DNA of 64,000 nucleotides from Undaria pinnatifida (GCA_012845835.1 JABAKD010000002.1:17979629-18043628), one strand, 5' to 3'; counted from the stretch's first letter, positions 13,501-63,590 are shown. Notes: generated from the sequence alone by a model not told the origin. Numbers and translations are program-made.

Positions 13501-13678
13501 TGCGAAAAAAAAGCCCTGTACAAGTTCCACGAAAGCGGAAAACTGCGGCGGAAACTGGCACCTTGCCGTGTTTTCGGTCTCCGGCAACACGAAAGACGAA
13601 CCGGTATCGACCGTCGCGCAGGGCAAAGACGGGAAGGTGCGGTCTACGCAGGTGGGGCTCAACTCTCCCGCCGATTAG
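1420..13678 (+). CDS. zinc metalloprotease (reprolysin-like) with C-terminal WSC domain, gene span
   Basis: Ten exons with compatible codon phases (1420-1527, 2302-2529, 3122-3238, 3782-3958, 4524-4675, 5861-6049, 7672-7813, 9841-10064, 11434-11644, 13514-13678) total 1,713 bases, or 570 residues plus stop. Seen: an acidic prodomain-like region, a catalytic domain opening with DVLVLYT, the zinc site HEIGHNMGANH, a Met-turn in IMAYES, a Ser/Thr/Pro-rich linker, then a WSC domain with eight cysteines. Metzincins of this type cleave proteins outside the cell; WSC domains bind glycans, so the enzyme probably acts on the cell wall or a secreted matrix (inference). No signal peptide or start codon was found, so the 5' end is incomplete. 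Introns carry repeats, the largest a minisatellite at 6.5-7.1 kb. Confidence 0.85.
2302..2529 (+). CDS. metalloprotease, prodomain exon
   Basis: Seventy-six codons after TTCCTCAG, ending GAAC|GTGAGT. The peptide is acidic (RQPEEEGEEPEESFYG) and then probably helical (RRLAQEVSEGIEAAYDRDPD). Its position before the catalytic exons suggests a prodomain, but no conserved inhibitory cysteine is visible. Confidence 0.75.
3122..3238 (+). CDS. metalloprotease, prodomain exon
   Basis: Thirty-nine codons, phase 0/0, between TTGTGCAG and ACC|GTGAGT. It includes EYLAAPDHEKKAFHERGLR and ends GRILTASTT. No family motif seen. Confidence 0.85.
3782..3958 (+). CDS. metalloprotease, start of catalytic domain
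   Basis: Fifty-nine codons, phase 0/0, opening IDVLVLYTKAS, the typical first strand of reprolysin-like (M12B-type) catalytic domains. The helix with ETSIITAYEWANQALADSGI matches the family helix that precedes the second strand (NVVHMAQ). Donor CAA|GTGAGA. Confidence 0.95.
4330..4500. repeat. degenerate (GATCTGT/GGTCTGT) microsatellite in intron
   Basis: Short runs of GATCTGTGTGATCT and GGTCTGTTT alternate irregularly. They end about 25 bases before the exon at 4524 and may supply part of its pyrimidine tract. Confidence 0.7.
4524..4675 (+). CDS. metalloprotease, catalytic domain exon 2
   Basis: Fifty codons plus two bases. It carries the helical stretch LANELREQYGADLVQLHGNY and ends in SCGLG, which in this family precedes the zinc helix exon. 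Donor GG|GTGCGT; the split glycine codon is completed at 5861. Confidence 0.9.
5861..6049 (+). CDS. metalloprotease, zinc-binding exon
   Basis: Contains HEIGHNMGANHNK, the metzincin motif HExGHxxGxxH: three zinc-ligand histidines and the catalytic glutamate, all intact. Upstream is SIVHVNCINNFSHI, the strand and loop before the active-site helix. The intron before it ends in a poly-C run and CCAACAG; donor CC|GTAAGT. Confidence 0.97.
6351..7190 (+). mobile_element. GTGCTACGATAG-family element with internal minisatellite
   Basis: The left end (GACGCGTGCCACAACAGAGG, then TATACC and TGAATGACGGGG) and the right end (TTAAGCTCCCAAATTGAG) match the shorter intact element at 53438-53617. Its middle is expanded by tandem repeats. 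No coding capacity; it lies in the intron between the zinc exon and the Met-turn exon. Confidence 0.6.
6537..7110. repeat. minisatellite, about ten units of 47-58 bp
   Basis: Each unit contains GGGAGGTCTGGTCTGCAGCA followed by a T-rich and an A-rich run. Unit starts near 6580, 6669, 6723, 6781, 6835, 6889, 6942, 6989 and 7046. It creates a long but spurious minus-strand frame with repeated CCRPDLPK. Confidence 0.9.
7672..7813 (+). CDS. metalloprotease, Met-turn exon
   Basis: Begins one base into a codon and reads YRTIMAYESGCAAAPRVN. The methionine in IMAYES is the metzincin Met-turn below the zinc, followed by the closing segment NVFSNPDIEYAGKSQGT. Donor GTG|GTAAGT, phase 0. The acceptor (AAAAAAGG) lacks a strong pyrimidine tract directly before it. 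Confidence 0.95.
8905..9150. repeat. tandem repeat, four units of about 55-62 bp
   Basis: Units contain GCATGCTTGAGGAGCTCAAC, CGGTCAG, an optional ACTTCGAAGT, GTATACC, a T run and GCTATAAAAG. The unit edge matches a dispersed repeat seen in other introns (ACTTCGAAGnCATTCGTTCG). Confidence 0.85.
9841..10064 (+). CDS. metalloprotease, Ser/Thr/Pro-rich linker exon
   Basis: Seventy-four codons plus two bases after CTTCACAG. It closes the catalytic domain (TVANFRTAVAN) and continues as low-complexity SSPSPSTPTGPATPVPG and EAASTAAGASAPKG, a likely O-glycosylated spacer between protease and WSC domain. Donor GG|GTAAGA. Confidence 0.85.
11434..11644 (+). CDS. metalloprotease, WSC domain exon
   Basis: Reads YEGCFRDTWYGLGL, then MDEFGETSHDSCKQHC, FGFGCSCGNELPEES and DDACNL. 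Spacing and the six cysteines match the first three quarters of a WSC domain, a small disulphide-rich module that binds glycans. It ends phase 0 at CTG|GTGAGA; the last two cysteines are in the next exon. Confidence 0.95.
11708..11935. mobile_element. GGGTC-rich inverted-repeat element, copy 1
   Basis: Starts with GGAGGGCTTTTTTCACGG and is filled with GGGTCGGGTC-type repeats. Related copies lie at 12362-12568, 36840-37335 and 51075-51300. Non-coding. Confidence 0.6.
11940..12227 (+). mobile_element. TTCTACG-TIR element, copy 1 (288 bp)
   Basis: Begins TTCTACGATAGCCCCCC and ends GGGGCCACCGTAGAA, so its ends are inverted repeats. The inner block CGGCCGGGATGTGCTGGTTT is shared with 19431-19793 and, inverted, 33914-34168. 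It is non-coding and MITE-like. Confidence 0.8.
12362..12568. mobile_element. GGGTC-rich inverted-repeat element, copy 2
   Basis: The left end AAAATTGGCAGGCCTTTTTT and right end AAAAGCCCTCAAATTT are inverted repeats. The interior consists of GACCC/GGGTC repeats. About 207 bp. Confidence 0.65.
13514..13678 (+). CDS. metalloprotease, terminal exon: end of WSC domain and tail
   Basis: Opens PCTSSTKAENCGGNWHL, supplying the last two WSC cysteines (PC and NCGG) and the closing strand AVFSVSG, then a 30-residue polar tail ending SPAD and TAG at 13676. The acceptor is weak (AAAAAAAAG after a C-rich tract at 13450-13500), but phase 0 and the WSC pattern make the join convincing. Confidence 0.85.
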   Translation, partial: PCTSSTKAENCGGNWHLAVFSVSGNTKDEPVSTVAQGKDGKVRSTQVGLNSPAD

Positions 13679-13707
13679 GCAACTTTACGGAAAGGCTGAA
13701 CGGCCGT

Positions 13708-13850
13708 GTCTTCGGTCTCCGGCAACGCAGAGTGTGAAGCGATAGCGTAGCGACCGGCACACAGGGCAAGGACGGAAAGGTGGCGGTCACGCAGGTGGGC
13801 CTTCACACCCCCGCCGATCAGGCAACTTTACGGACAGGCAAAGATGCCGG
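13708..13850 (+). pseudogene. decayed tandem copy of the protease terminal exon tail
   Basis: The segment with TCGGTCTCCGGCAACGCAGA, CAGGGCAAGGACGGAAAGGT and ACGCAGGTGGGCCTTCACAC repeats the tail of the preceding exon (13580-13700) about 130 bases downstream, with frame-breaking changes. Parts stay open in pieces (TQVGLHTPADQATLR). Confidence 0.75.
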
Positions 13851-14904
13851 AGTAAAGCAGGACACTCGCAAGAACTGGATAGGTGTGGCGGTGTCAACCG
13901 CAACGTCCACCTCAGCGCTCCCTGAATGCGACCGACGACCGCGTCATCCCCATGGTCGAAAGGAAGCCGAGCCAGCCGTGGTAGCAGTACATGGATCCAA
14001 AAAGAAGCAGCAGGACTTGAAAGGCGGGGTTTGTATGCAGACCTGGAAGGCAGGACTTGTGCTGTATGCCTAATCGGACGCGTTCGTGGTGTGCTCTACA
14101 CGCCAGCTAGATCCTGTGTGTGTTTGCATAGCTGAAGTTAGGTGTAAGCAGGCCCTGGTTATCCAGGGCTGGGGTGCGTCGACGTGATCACGCCCGGACG
14201 CATCTGCACCGTCCAGTGGAAAGCAGGAGACGCGTAAACGCTGAGGCAACTAAGTTTGTCTGAGCTGGCACTCCATTGTTGACAGCAAACTGGAGAGTAG
14301 ACTTAAGACGTTCTACGACGTATTATACGTGTATATTATGCCGAAATTTGGATAATGTTTGCTTTTATGGATTCTTGCAATCGGTACCAGTTTTTTTTTT
14401 TCTTTGTTCGATGGTTTGGTTGGTATGGTTACTTTTATTGTTTTGTGTTGCGTTTTTTCACCGTGCTTGGTGTTTACCAGGTGCTTTGTATTTCGGGATG
14501 GTGGCGGTCACATTCATGGCATTGAGCGGGGTTTCCGCTCACGGTCAACGCGTTACGAAAAGGATATTCATTTCGGGTACAGGCCTAGATAAGGTCTGAC
14601 GCAAACCAATTACACGGACGTTTTTCCGTTTCGGAAACACGCTCGTAGATGGGGCTGGGTACAAGCCCCTGCATTGGGGGTTTTCCCTTTCAGGGGTAGG
14701 TCTAGATGTATAGGCCGGGCATTACATAGTAGGTAGTAGCATTCATCGGCAGAGCTTTGGCGCGCCACGCCAAGAGTCGATGGCAGCAAACAGCAAGATT
14801 GAGCAAGAGAGTTGACGCGGACGTTATTTATATATAAAAGTAAAAACATACCTCGTGCTACATCGAGGAGGATTTTCGTCGCAAGTCCATCTTTGTTTTT
14901 GCAG

Positions 14905-15162
14905 CGGAGAGGTGTGTGGGAGGCAACAGGAACAAGGGCTATTAAGGCAGTTTTGACCGAAAGTCTACCGTCGATAGCGCTCTATGCGGACCTAAAGAAA
15001 ACCGACAGTCAGCGGTTTGAGGTGGCAGTGCCCGAGTCGAGGTGGACGGCATGGGAGGCGGTTTCTTTTCATTTTTTTATAGCTGACAAGGCTGTGCCTA
15101 GGGTTCGAGATTATACACCGACGAGAGCAGTTCGCGTGAAACCTAAGCAGGAGGCAATTTAA
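14905..15162 (+). CDS. orphan reading frame after a strong splice acceptor
   Basis: After CTTTGTTTTTGCAG an 85-codon frame runs to TAA. It contains IKAVLTESLPSIALYADLKK and VAVPESRWTAWEAV. I do not recognise the family. Codons are richer in A/T at third positions than in the protease or the giant gene, so it may be a transposon-derived or transferred fragment. No upstream partner exon was found. Confidence 0.35.
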   Translation, partial: RRGVWEATGTRAIKAVLTESLPSIALYADLKKTDSQRFEVAVPESRWTAWEAVSFHFFIADKAVPRVRDYTPTRAVRVKPKQEAI

Positions 15163-16790
15163 AAAAAAAGTTATCCATTGTTTTTAGACGGACATTTTTG
15201 TATGAGGTGGGAAATCCACGGCGACGGCATGGATCGCCCTCCGCGTGAAAAAACGTGCTAGCGTGCTTCATGACACATTCCGTTGTTCATCTGAAGCGGT
15301 AGGTGCAGCTCGTACATACGAAGTACGTACAAATCACACACATACATGAAGCAGTACCACATTCTCTCGATTGATTTGTATCTGCGGCCATGGAACCTCG
15401 CCGCTAATCAGCTTGAGCGTCGGCGCAAGATTACTTTATGGACAAAACAAACAACTGTGTGCGGCCTCTATCCATCCGCGTACATCCTGTTTTCAGGTAT
15501 GCGAGCACTTCTGCAGCGCTAGTCGGGGGCCTTGCACCCCCCGTCTCTACCGTATCGATAAAAAAACGACTCTCAGGAAGCACGTCGCACTCCACGCACA
15601 GTCTATTCCATTATGCATCTGCATCGGTGGGTTCAGCTTACCCGAAGATGTCGCGGTGACAGGTTACGGCAGTAGATGGACGTACGTAGCAGAGCGTGGA
15701 ATTGCGTCGTGGTGCACTACACTACATTACACTAGCGGACCTCTCATAAGCAGAGAGCCCCACAAGGAAACCACTAGAAAATGTTCACAGCTGTCAGATT
15801 TATTCCCTTGAAAGGATTATAGCTTACATGCACAAATTGCCCCCCTCCCCCCCCCCCCCCCCCCCCCTCCAAACCCGCTCGCTTTTGATCAAAACCAGGC
15901 CCCCACGTCCTTCAAAACTCCGCCCTCCCCTCACCGGTTATTCGACTTACAGGATTTACTTGATAAACTGATGCATTTCCTTTCACAGCTGTCAGATTTT
16001 GTCCCCCTCAGAAACGGGTTTTATAGTCTCCGCGCACAGACTGACTAAAATCACCCTGTTGACCCTGATAGCTACACTGCAGTTGCAAGGGGAGTCGCCG
16101 ACCTATATCCTTAATGAGGACACACAACTCGTAATGCGCGCAATCGGAGTATCACACACAGTTTGCAAAGATGAGTTTCGACGAAATCTTCGATCTCACA
16201 GATGGAGTGTATTTTCATTTTTTACAATAAAATGTTCAGAGGAAATAAGAAGTTCAACAGGTTTCTGAAATACAAGTAAGGGTAGGGCAAAGATCAAACA
16301 AGAAATCTAGCTTCGAACTAAATACCACTCTGTCTAGAAATATAAGCAACCTTTGCTATGGACACCAATATTAAAACATAATGTTGCTTACTTTCGGACA
16401 GAGTGGTGTCTCGGTTTCTTTTCAAAGGCAAGGGCTGTTACTGTGTGCAAATGTGTCTAACGACGGACCGTCGCCTAAGCACCGAGCACGAGCCACGATC
16501 GCACGGCCGACGCAATCCCACACGAAGACCGACCGAATACGTAGGAGTTGCGGTTATGATCCGAGCTACGGGTAGGGTAACATTTAAAGGCAGATAATAA
16601 ATCTCCTCCTACGGTAGCTGTTTACGCGCGCTGGTTGGCTGAGGGGTAATCTTATGCGGCTTAATCAACCTAGAGTATTTCCCAGCCACAGCATCACGAT
16701 CCGGCCAAATGTCTTTCCAGGCAACAGCACCCACAAGCCGGCCGAGTCAACCTAGACCCTTGTCAGGCCACAGCATCCAAGCACAGGTCA
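15163..16790. other. intergenic, no gene recognised
   Basis: Holds a poly-C run near 15841-15867 and one copy (16015-16235) of a dispersed repeat containing CTGTTGACCCTGATAG and CAGTTTGCAAAGATGAG. A 146-codon plus-strand frame at 15371-15811 has no recognisable pattern. Confidence 0.5.
16015..16235. repeat. dispersed repeat, GCTTGCAAAGnTGAGT family
   Basis: Blocks CTGTTGACCCTGATAG and TTGCAAAGATGAGTTTCGA recur near 3560-3705, 5110-5215, 38700-38780, 41775-41865 (inverted) and 50310-50560. Copies are old and partial; no terminal repeats were resolved. Confidence 0.6.
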
Positions 16791-16796
16791 TCCCGT

Positions 16797-17065
16797 AGTG
16801 TTCATCCCGTAGTGTCCATCCCGTAGTGTCCATCCCGTAGTGTTCATCCCGTAGTGTTCATCCCGTAGTGTTCATCTCGTAGTGTCCATCCCGTAGTGTT
16901 CATCCCGTAGTGTCCATCCCGTAGTGTTCATCCCGTAGTGTCCAAACCGTAGTGTTCATCCCGTAGTTCCATCCCGTAGTGTTCATCCCGTAGTGTCCAT
17001 CCCGTAGTGTTCATCCCGTAGTGTCCATGCCGCAGTGTTCATCCCGTAGTGTTCATCTCGTAGCG
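16797..17065. repeat. minisatellite, 14-bp unit CATCCCGTAGTGTT
   Basis: About nineteen copies of CATCCCGTAGTGTT/C with few changes, one unit missing two bases. Recent expansion is likely because the copies are so alike. Confidence 0.95.
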
Positions 17066-17317
17066 TTCGAGTTGTAGAGGTCGGGTTAGGCGTCTGGCCG
17101 GGAGGTCGCCGTTAGACAGCAAGGCCAGACCCCCCTGAAAATGGCGTCGTCGGATGTGACGTATCCGAAAGGCGGGGCGGAGTCAGGAGAGCGAATTCTC
17201 CGCCCACGGCTAAGGGAAAAAGTCGAGAAGTAGTTCATCATGAACAACTTACGCTCGGGTCCGCTATTATTACTACCTTGTCACGCAGCAGCGCCCCAAA
17301 TACCTATTACAAAGGGA

Positions 17318-17362
17318 CCTAGTAATCAGGACAAAATATGTGATAGTAAGAATCGGGGAAGG
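17318..17362. repeat. direct repeat flanking the LINE segment, left copy
   Basis: TAATCAGGACAAAATATG and GTAAGAATCGGGGAA recur near-identically at 18690-18738, about 1.37 kb away, on the other side of the LINE fragment and polypurine tract. Confidence 0.75.
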
Positions 17363-17709
17363 TTGTTTGTTGTTGTTGTTGCTTTCACATTAACTCGCAT
17401 AATCAAGTCCGTGGTCACAGGACAGGCTCCAGTCACTCTGAAGCCGAGGAATACCCCAGGGAAAACACACACAACCCAAGGTGGTACAAGCATATATCGC
17501 AGCTGACGCAATTCATGCCTCCACCAAAAACATATAAAAGTGAAATCGGGAGTCAGTCTACGATGTGCCAGGTCCAGGCCGGTGCATACGTCTCACTACT
17601 CACGCCTGGAGAAACCAACTATTCCGATTGCCACCCAAGGAAGACTACCACACGTATATGTTACACGTAGTATCTATCACTACGCATACGCACGGCAGGC
17701 GTAAGTCGA

Positions 17710-17900
17710 TTGGAGGAAAAGAAACAAAGAAAAGAAAAGAAGATAAAGGAAAGGAAAGAAAAGAGAAGAAAAACGAAACAAAACGAAAACGGCGAGCAAA
17801 GAGAAGAAAAAGACAAGAAAAGCAAGGAAAGACAAGACAAGAAAGCAAGAAAAAAAGAAGAGAAAAAAAGAAAAAAGAAAAAGAAAAAGAAAAGAAAGTA
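17710..17900. repeat. polypurine tract
   Basis: About 190 bases almost entirely A and G (AAAGAAAAGAAGAT, AAGAAAAAG). Read from the minus strand it lies beyond the 3' end of the LINE fragment. The Lys/Glu frame it produces is not a gene. Confidence 0.85.
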
Positions 17901-18063
17901 AAATGTCATACTAGCAGACCCCAGGAACTGGCTAAGGATGGCATTGGGCTAACAGAGGGTATCACGTCCATCATCAATGGCACCCGGGAGAGAACGCAAC
18001 ATGGCGAAGAAGTCAGGGCGGTCTTATGCTATCTTGTGACGGCCATTAGAAGGCCCACAACTT

Positions 18064-18700
18064 TCAATACGATGATGGCCGAACCCAGACTTCAGTCTCT
18101 TGGGCATGACGCTCTCCCTTCCCCCCTCCCCCCTTCATCCCTTTCCTCCTCCCCCCTCCCTCCCTCCCCCAGTCCCCTCCCCGCCCCCCCCCCCTCCCCC
18201 CCCGCCCCGGCCGCTTAGAGATGCCAACGGTGGATGGCGCTGCCGCAGCCTTCGCGCGACGCTCTGCAGCTTTGCGTCTCTCCGTTTCATGCCAATTCCG
18301 CATGAACAACTCGACTCCCTCCTCTACTCTTCGAAACCATCTGCCAGCCTTCTGAGCAACCTTTCGCCATCCTTCGAATTTCATTCCGAAGACCGACATA
18401 TCCTTCTTCAGATGATCCATCCAGTCTTTCTCTTGCCCCCCTGAGTAGCCCTTACCCCCAACAAGCTCCCCAAACATCACCCTCTGTGGCAGACGCTCCT
18501 CCCCCATACGTGCCACGAATCCCGCAAACAAAAACCACCGTTCGCGCACTATCGCCTCAACGCTCTCGGAATCTGTCTGGGCAAGCGCGTCGGCGTACGA
18601 TAGGGTGTGGCCGTCGCGCTTCCATTCCCGCCATCCAAGGCATCGGAGGAGCATGGAGCGGTGAACCCGTCGTAGCCTGTCTTACGGGGGGACCTACGTA
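18064..18700 (-). mobile_element. LINE (non-LTR retrotransposon) 3'-end remnant, C-terminus of reverse transcriptase ORF
   Basis: A 196-codon minus-strand frame reads LRCLGWREWKRDGHTLSYAD, FAGFVARMGEERLPQRVMFG and ELVGGKGYSGGQEKDWMDHL. This is the recognisable tail that follows the reverse transcriptase in many LINE polyproteins. The catalytic core is absent, so the copy is 5'-truncated and dead. A proline/glycine-coding low-complexity run (18115-18215) precedes the stop. Confidence 0.85.
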
Positions 18701-18738
18701 GTAATCAGGACAAAATATGGATCGTAAGAATTGGGGAA
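18690..18738. repeat. direct repeat flanking the LINE segment, right copy
   Basis: TAATCAGGACAAAATATG followed by GTAAGAATTGGGGAA, partner of 17318-17362. Confidence 0.75.
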
Positions 18739-18906
18739 CGTATACGTAGATTGTACCTGGTAGTGTTTATCATAACGTACATACAGTAGGTCAGGTCCTG
18801 GTTACTATGTATGAGTATCCCCGTGTTGTCAACTTCTTTTCTGCTTCCTTCCACATGCATGGTATCCCCGTGTTGTTAACTTCTTTTCTGCTTTCTTCCA
18901 CATTCC

Positions 18907-18996
18907 TTAACCCCTTTGCAACTGGAAACCCGTTTTTGGGGACAACATTACTTGGATTTAGTATAGGGAGGGGTTTGGGGGCTCTAAAGGGGTTAA
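18907..18996. mobile_element. piggyBac-like TTAA MITE
   Basis: Bounded by TTAA on both sides, with ends TTAACCCCTTT and AAAGGGGTTAA. Interior ATTACTTGGATTTAGTATAG is shared with the other family members. Confidence 0.85.
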
Positions 18997-19430
18997 GAAA
19001 TAAATGTTGTTGGTCAACATTCCGTTTCAAATAACAAAAGCGTTGATACGGTAGTGCCACAAACTTGAACCAAGCCTTCAGCGGCAGTAGGTTCTTACAA
19101 GCCTGAGATTAGGATGGTACCTCTCTTGTGCAGTCTACTTCTTTTCGTCGAGTCATCCCACGGTTGGTTCGAGCGGTGTTCGCACTTTTGGGGGGGACCA
19201 AGCGTTTCTGACCTTCTGAACGGTTGAGCTCCCGCAAGTGTGGGACCATCGGCTAGTGTGATAACTTTACGAGTGTAGACTATATTTGTATTCAAGGACT
19301 GACGCCTAAAAATGTTGGTGGGGTTGCGCGAACGAGTGTCGTCGAAGTCATGTTTCGGGCCAAATATTGACCTAGCTCCTCACGCTAGGAGCTTAGGAGT
19401 TCCTTAGAATCTGCTGCACCTCAAAACTGA

Positions 19431-19568
19431 TTCTACGTTACCCCCCTCCCCCCAAAAAAAAACAGACAACGATTTGCTTTAACTAGAGTTTCATGGCTTT
19501 AACGAACGTTTCGTGACTGCTCTCGACACGAGGAAGAGGAGATGCCATAGAACAAACTATCTTCATTT

Positions 19569-19641
<73 letters not shown>

Positions 19642-19793
19642 CGTTGTTGTTGTTGTTCATAAAGGACTATCGAACGATGACGTCGGGGTGGCAAGGGGCA
19701 CCATATTTCAGGAAATACGGCCGGGATGTGCTGGTTTCAAAACCAGCGATTTCGTGAAATAAAAGTTGGGGGGGGGGGGGGGCTACCGCAGAA
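19431..19793 (+). mobile_element. TTCTACG-TIR element, copy 2, with (GTT)n expansion
   Basis: Starts TTCTACGTTACCCCCC and ends GGGCTACCGCAGAA. It shares ACTATCGAACGATGACGTCG and CGGCCGGGATGTGCTGGTTT with copy 1. A GTT microsatellite of about 95 bases lies inside (19568-19660). Confidence 0.8.
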
Positions 19794-20599
19794 CGACATC
19801 CCAGCGTGGGAAAACTCCGTCATTGACCGTCGGTCGTTTACAGTCCAAGTAATAGTTAGCCGAAGACGACGGTGGAGGGGAGGGCCGTTTAGGTGAAGGC
19901 CCAGAGACAATCGCGCGCGGCCATAGGTTGCTCCATTTCTCTGTCTAAGTGGTTAGCTACCTTGTTCTTTTGTTTTGATTCCTAATTTTTCGAGCTTTTT
20001 TGCGAAATCGTCGATGCATATGTATTGGAATGGTTTGTCACCTCGCTGCAACCAACAAAGAACGCGTTTTATGTCCGCCTTAAAGGGATGTGCAGCGACA
20101 CTCCTCGTGAGAATGGCCTATAGGCAGTGGTGAAAATGTGAGTACCTGTGATACGTTTAAAGAGGAGATCATGATATACCCCCACCCCCCTCCCCCCCCC
20201 TTCTGTAGGCCTGGTTCTTTACAGCGGGAAAAGCACGGCACCACGCAACCCCAAGTATCCGCGACCAACTGCTTGCACACGTACGGACGCTTGTGGATCC
20301 TACGTATGACGCCGGTTCCCCCCCCCTTCGTCATGATGTGTGTCCATGACTCGAGCCTAACAAATCTTTTGAACGTCATGTGTAAATTGATGAGGATTCC
20401 ACCGCGATAGGCCCGACCAAACTCTTAGCAGGCAGTGTGCGGTATCTATCACCCCGTGCACAACATATGACACGCAATGATCCAGAACCCGCTGCGATAG
20501 ACCCATACCTTTTGCCGGTCGGTCCTACGCCTTGGAGCCAAGGTGAAGCAACTGACGAATATGTTTGAGTTGTTCGTGCTCGTGCGTATATATTATTTG

Positions 20600-20765
20600 C
20601 TCATGGTTTTTCGCTTTCCATCTTCTGGGCAAGGCTTAGCCACACTTGCGACCCCTTCTCCTCCACGGTGTGAGCCTTTCAATCTTATCGCACAGAGGGT
20701 CTAGCGTTGCCATCGCTCGTCGATTTACATCGAATGCTCATGACATTCTAAACACCATTCTAACA
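20600..20765 (-). mobile_element. SINE-family fragment, diverged
   Basis: GCTTTCCATCTTCTGGGCAA, CAATCTTATCGCAC and GCTCGTCGATTTACATCGA match the body of the complete SINE at 39402-39711. The tRNA-like head is missing. Confidence 0.6.
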
Positions 20766-21034
20766 CCTACAAAACAAAGTCCTTCGTCGCTTATAATTAG
20801 ATACGTTCCACCTCCGCCTTCGTCTCTCCGATGTGGAGGGGAAACTCCTATACCACATAAATAGGGTGTAATGGGTCCTTTCAATGCCATACATCGATGC
20901 TGAACTCGCTGAGCTACATCCATAACCATAGCCCGGTCGATGCCACACTTTGCAGCTATAAACGAAACGATGAAACCACCGGGGTTGTTTGCGTTCTGCT
21001 CGTATACACGTACTAATTTTGTTTTTGTCACCAT

Positions 21035-21280
21035 CGCCTGTGCTTTCCGTCTTCTGGACAAGCCGTGGTCACAGATGTCGAGAGACCCATTCTCCCCCCC
21101 CCCCCCCCCGTACATGCCCTCATTGGTTGGTGCATTGTTTTGCTTGTGGTTACCCGTTTTTGCTTTCCAGCTTCTGGACAAACCGTGGTCACAGGTCTCC
21201 TCCGTTCTCTCCGACGGTAAGCGCATTCCAATCCATCAGGGGGTTCAGCATTCCCACTCTGCTCATCGACTAGCATCGTT
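21035..21280 (-). mobile_element. two adjacent SINE-family fragments
   Basis: CTTCTGGACAAGCCGTGGTC (near 21051) and CTTCTGGACAAACCGTGGTC (near 21170) each begin a partial SINE body. Both lack the head. Confidence 0.65.
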
Positions 21281-21297
21281 TTTTTTGTTTTATTCCG

Positions 21298-21510
21298 CCA
21301 GCTACTACAGCAAACGAGCCAGCCGCGACCAAATCCCCCCCGTCACTCCTCGTCAGATCCCTTCCAATCCCATGCCTTGATCTCGGTAGCATCGATCTTT
21401 TTTAATATATCCTACCAGCTGCTCCAGCAAACGAGCCAGCCGCGACTGAAACCCTCCCCTGTGACTCCTCGTCAAATCCATCTCACTCCCACGCCTTGAT
21501 CTCGTATGTA
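21298..21510. repeat. tandem duplication beyond the 3' end of the giant gene
   Basis: Two units of about 95 bases, 21298-21389 and 21413-21510, share CAGCAAACGAGCCAGCCGCG and CTTGATCTCG. They lie just downstream of the minus-strand stop at 21539 and may fall in the 3' UTR. Confidence 0.8.
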
Positions 21511-21538
21511 GACTGGAAACCCCTCGGGAGGGATTTCT

Positions 21539-62533
<40,995 letters not shown>

Positions 62534-62876
62534 CTGAGGGCAGAACAAAGCGTGTACGTGGTCACGGAAGACAAAAGTGCTGAGAGGAGTATAGTCTAAA
62601 GGGTGTACGAGAGCACGCCAACACAAACACGTGGGCCCATGACGGAAATAAAAAAATGCAATATACAATAAAAGAAGGCGAGTAATAGGACACCAACTCC
62701 GACGGACTGCTGTTCATCATACCTGGTATGGAACAACAAAAAAGCAACAAGACCGCACCGGCACGGGTTTACTTTTTTGTTTAGTTTTCGATGCGTACGT
62801 ATATCATAGGCGATGTAGTTTTGGTTGACGAAGCATAGACTAAACAAACATACATCACGAACCCCGTAACAGTTAC

Positions 62877-63078
62877 CAGGTAACACTGAGTCCAATGAAC
62901 GAGGAGCGAGTCTAAGATATCTGATACACCAACCACCGTCATCGCCGTTCGTTCTCGAGCACAGCCGCTGCAGCCTCCGCAACCGAGTGGCCGCCGCCGC
63001 TTCCCCAGAGGAAGGCTGGTGACGACTTGCTGTCCCTCCATTATTGCCACCGCCACCGGCGCTGTTGCTCATCATCAT
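62877..63078 (-). CDS. possible start exon of the giant gene
   Basis: From three consecutive ATG codons (63078-63070) a frame reads MMMSNSAGGGGNNGG, then AAAATRLRRLQRLCS and YLRLAPRSLDSVLP to CCTG|GTAACT. It leaves one base, whereas the exon at 62533 needs two, so either another donor or an extra exon is involved. Confidence 0.35.
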
Positions 63079-63590
63079 GACTCCAGCTCCTCTGCCCTCC
63101 TCTCCGCCTTCTATCCCACGCCCTCGTTTCTCGGCACGTTCAACAGACTCTGTTTCGAGACCCTCGTTTCTCAGTATGTTTAAGAGAGACTTAGTGTTTG
63201 AGATAGAAATCCTGTGTCCTATCAACAAACAGTAGTACCCGTAGCAGTATCTACGACTACTGCAGCAGTAGCACTCGAATCTTCGTCGAACCCTCGCGGA
63301 TATGTCGACGGACGATGTACAACGTATGAATACGACGATGTGCCAAAGTACGAAGTACGACGAACCCGACATGTCGCAAATTGCGGTTTCACCAAACTAA
63401 GAAGTAAATTGACCAATCAGCAGACGAAAATAATACTTCTGTGATATGATTGGTTCGTGCGAAAATGACATCAGTAGATGCGCCTTTCTTTTTTCATTTC
63501 CAAGTTTTTGAGAAGCTGGTTCGTGCGCACAATCACAAGCAAGACCCAGAAGCAGCAGCAGCAGCAGAAGCAGCAGCAGCAGTAGTTTGC
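63079..63590. promoter_or_regulatory. divergent intergenic region
   Basis: About 510 bases between the possible start of the giant gene (minus) and the reductase start (plus), so probably a shared 5' region. An (AGC)n tract at 63551-63583 precedes the reductase ATG. No TATA box or other core element was recognised. Confidence 0.4.

Noticed and set aside
16797-17065. CRISPR-like array
   Set aside because: Units are contiguous 14-mers without spacers; it is a minisatellite in a eukaryotic genome.
17565-18218. 217-codon Lys/Glu/Arg-rich plus-strand frame
   Set aside because: Created by the polypurine tract and by the antisense of the LINE remnant.
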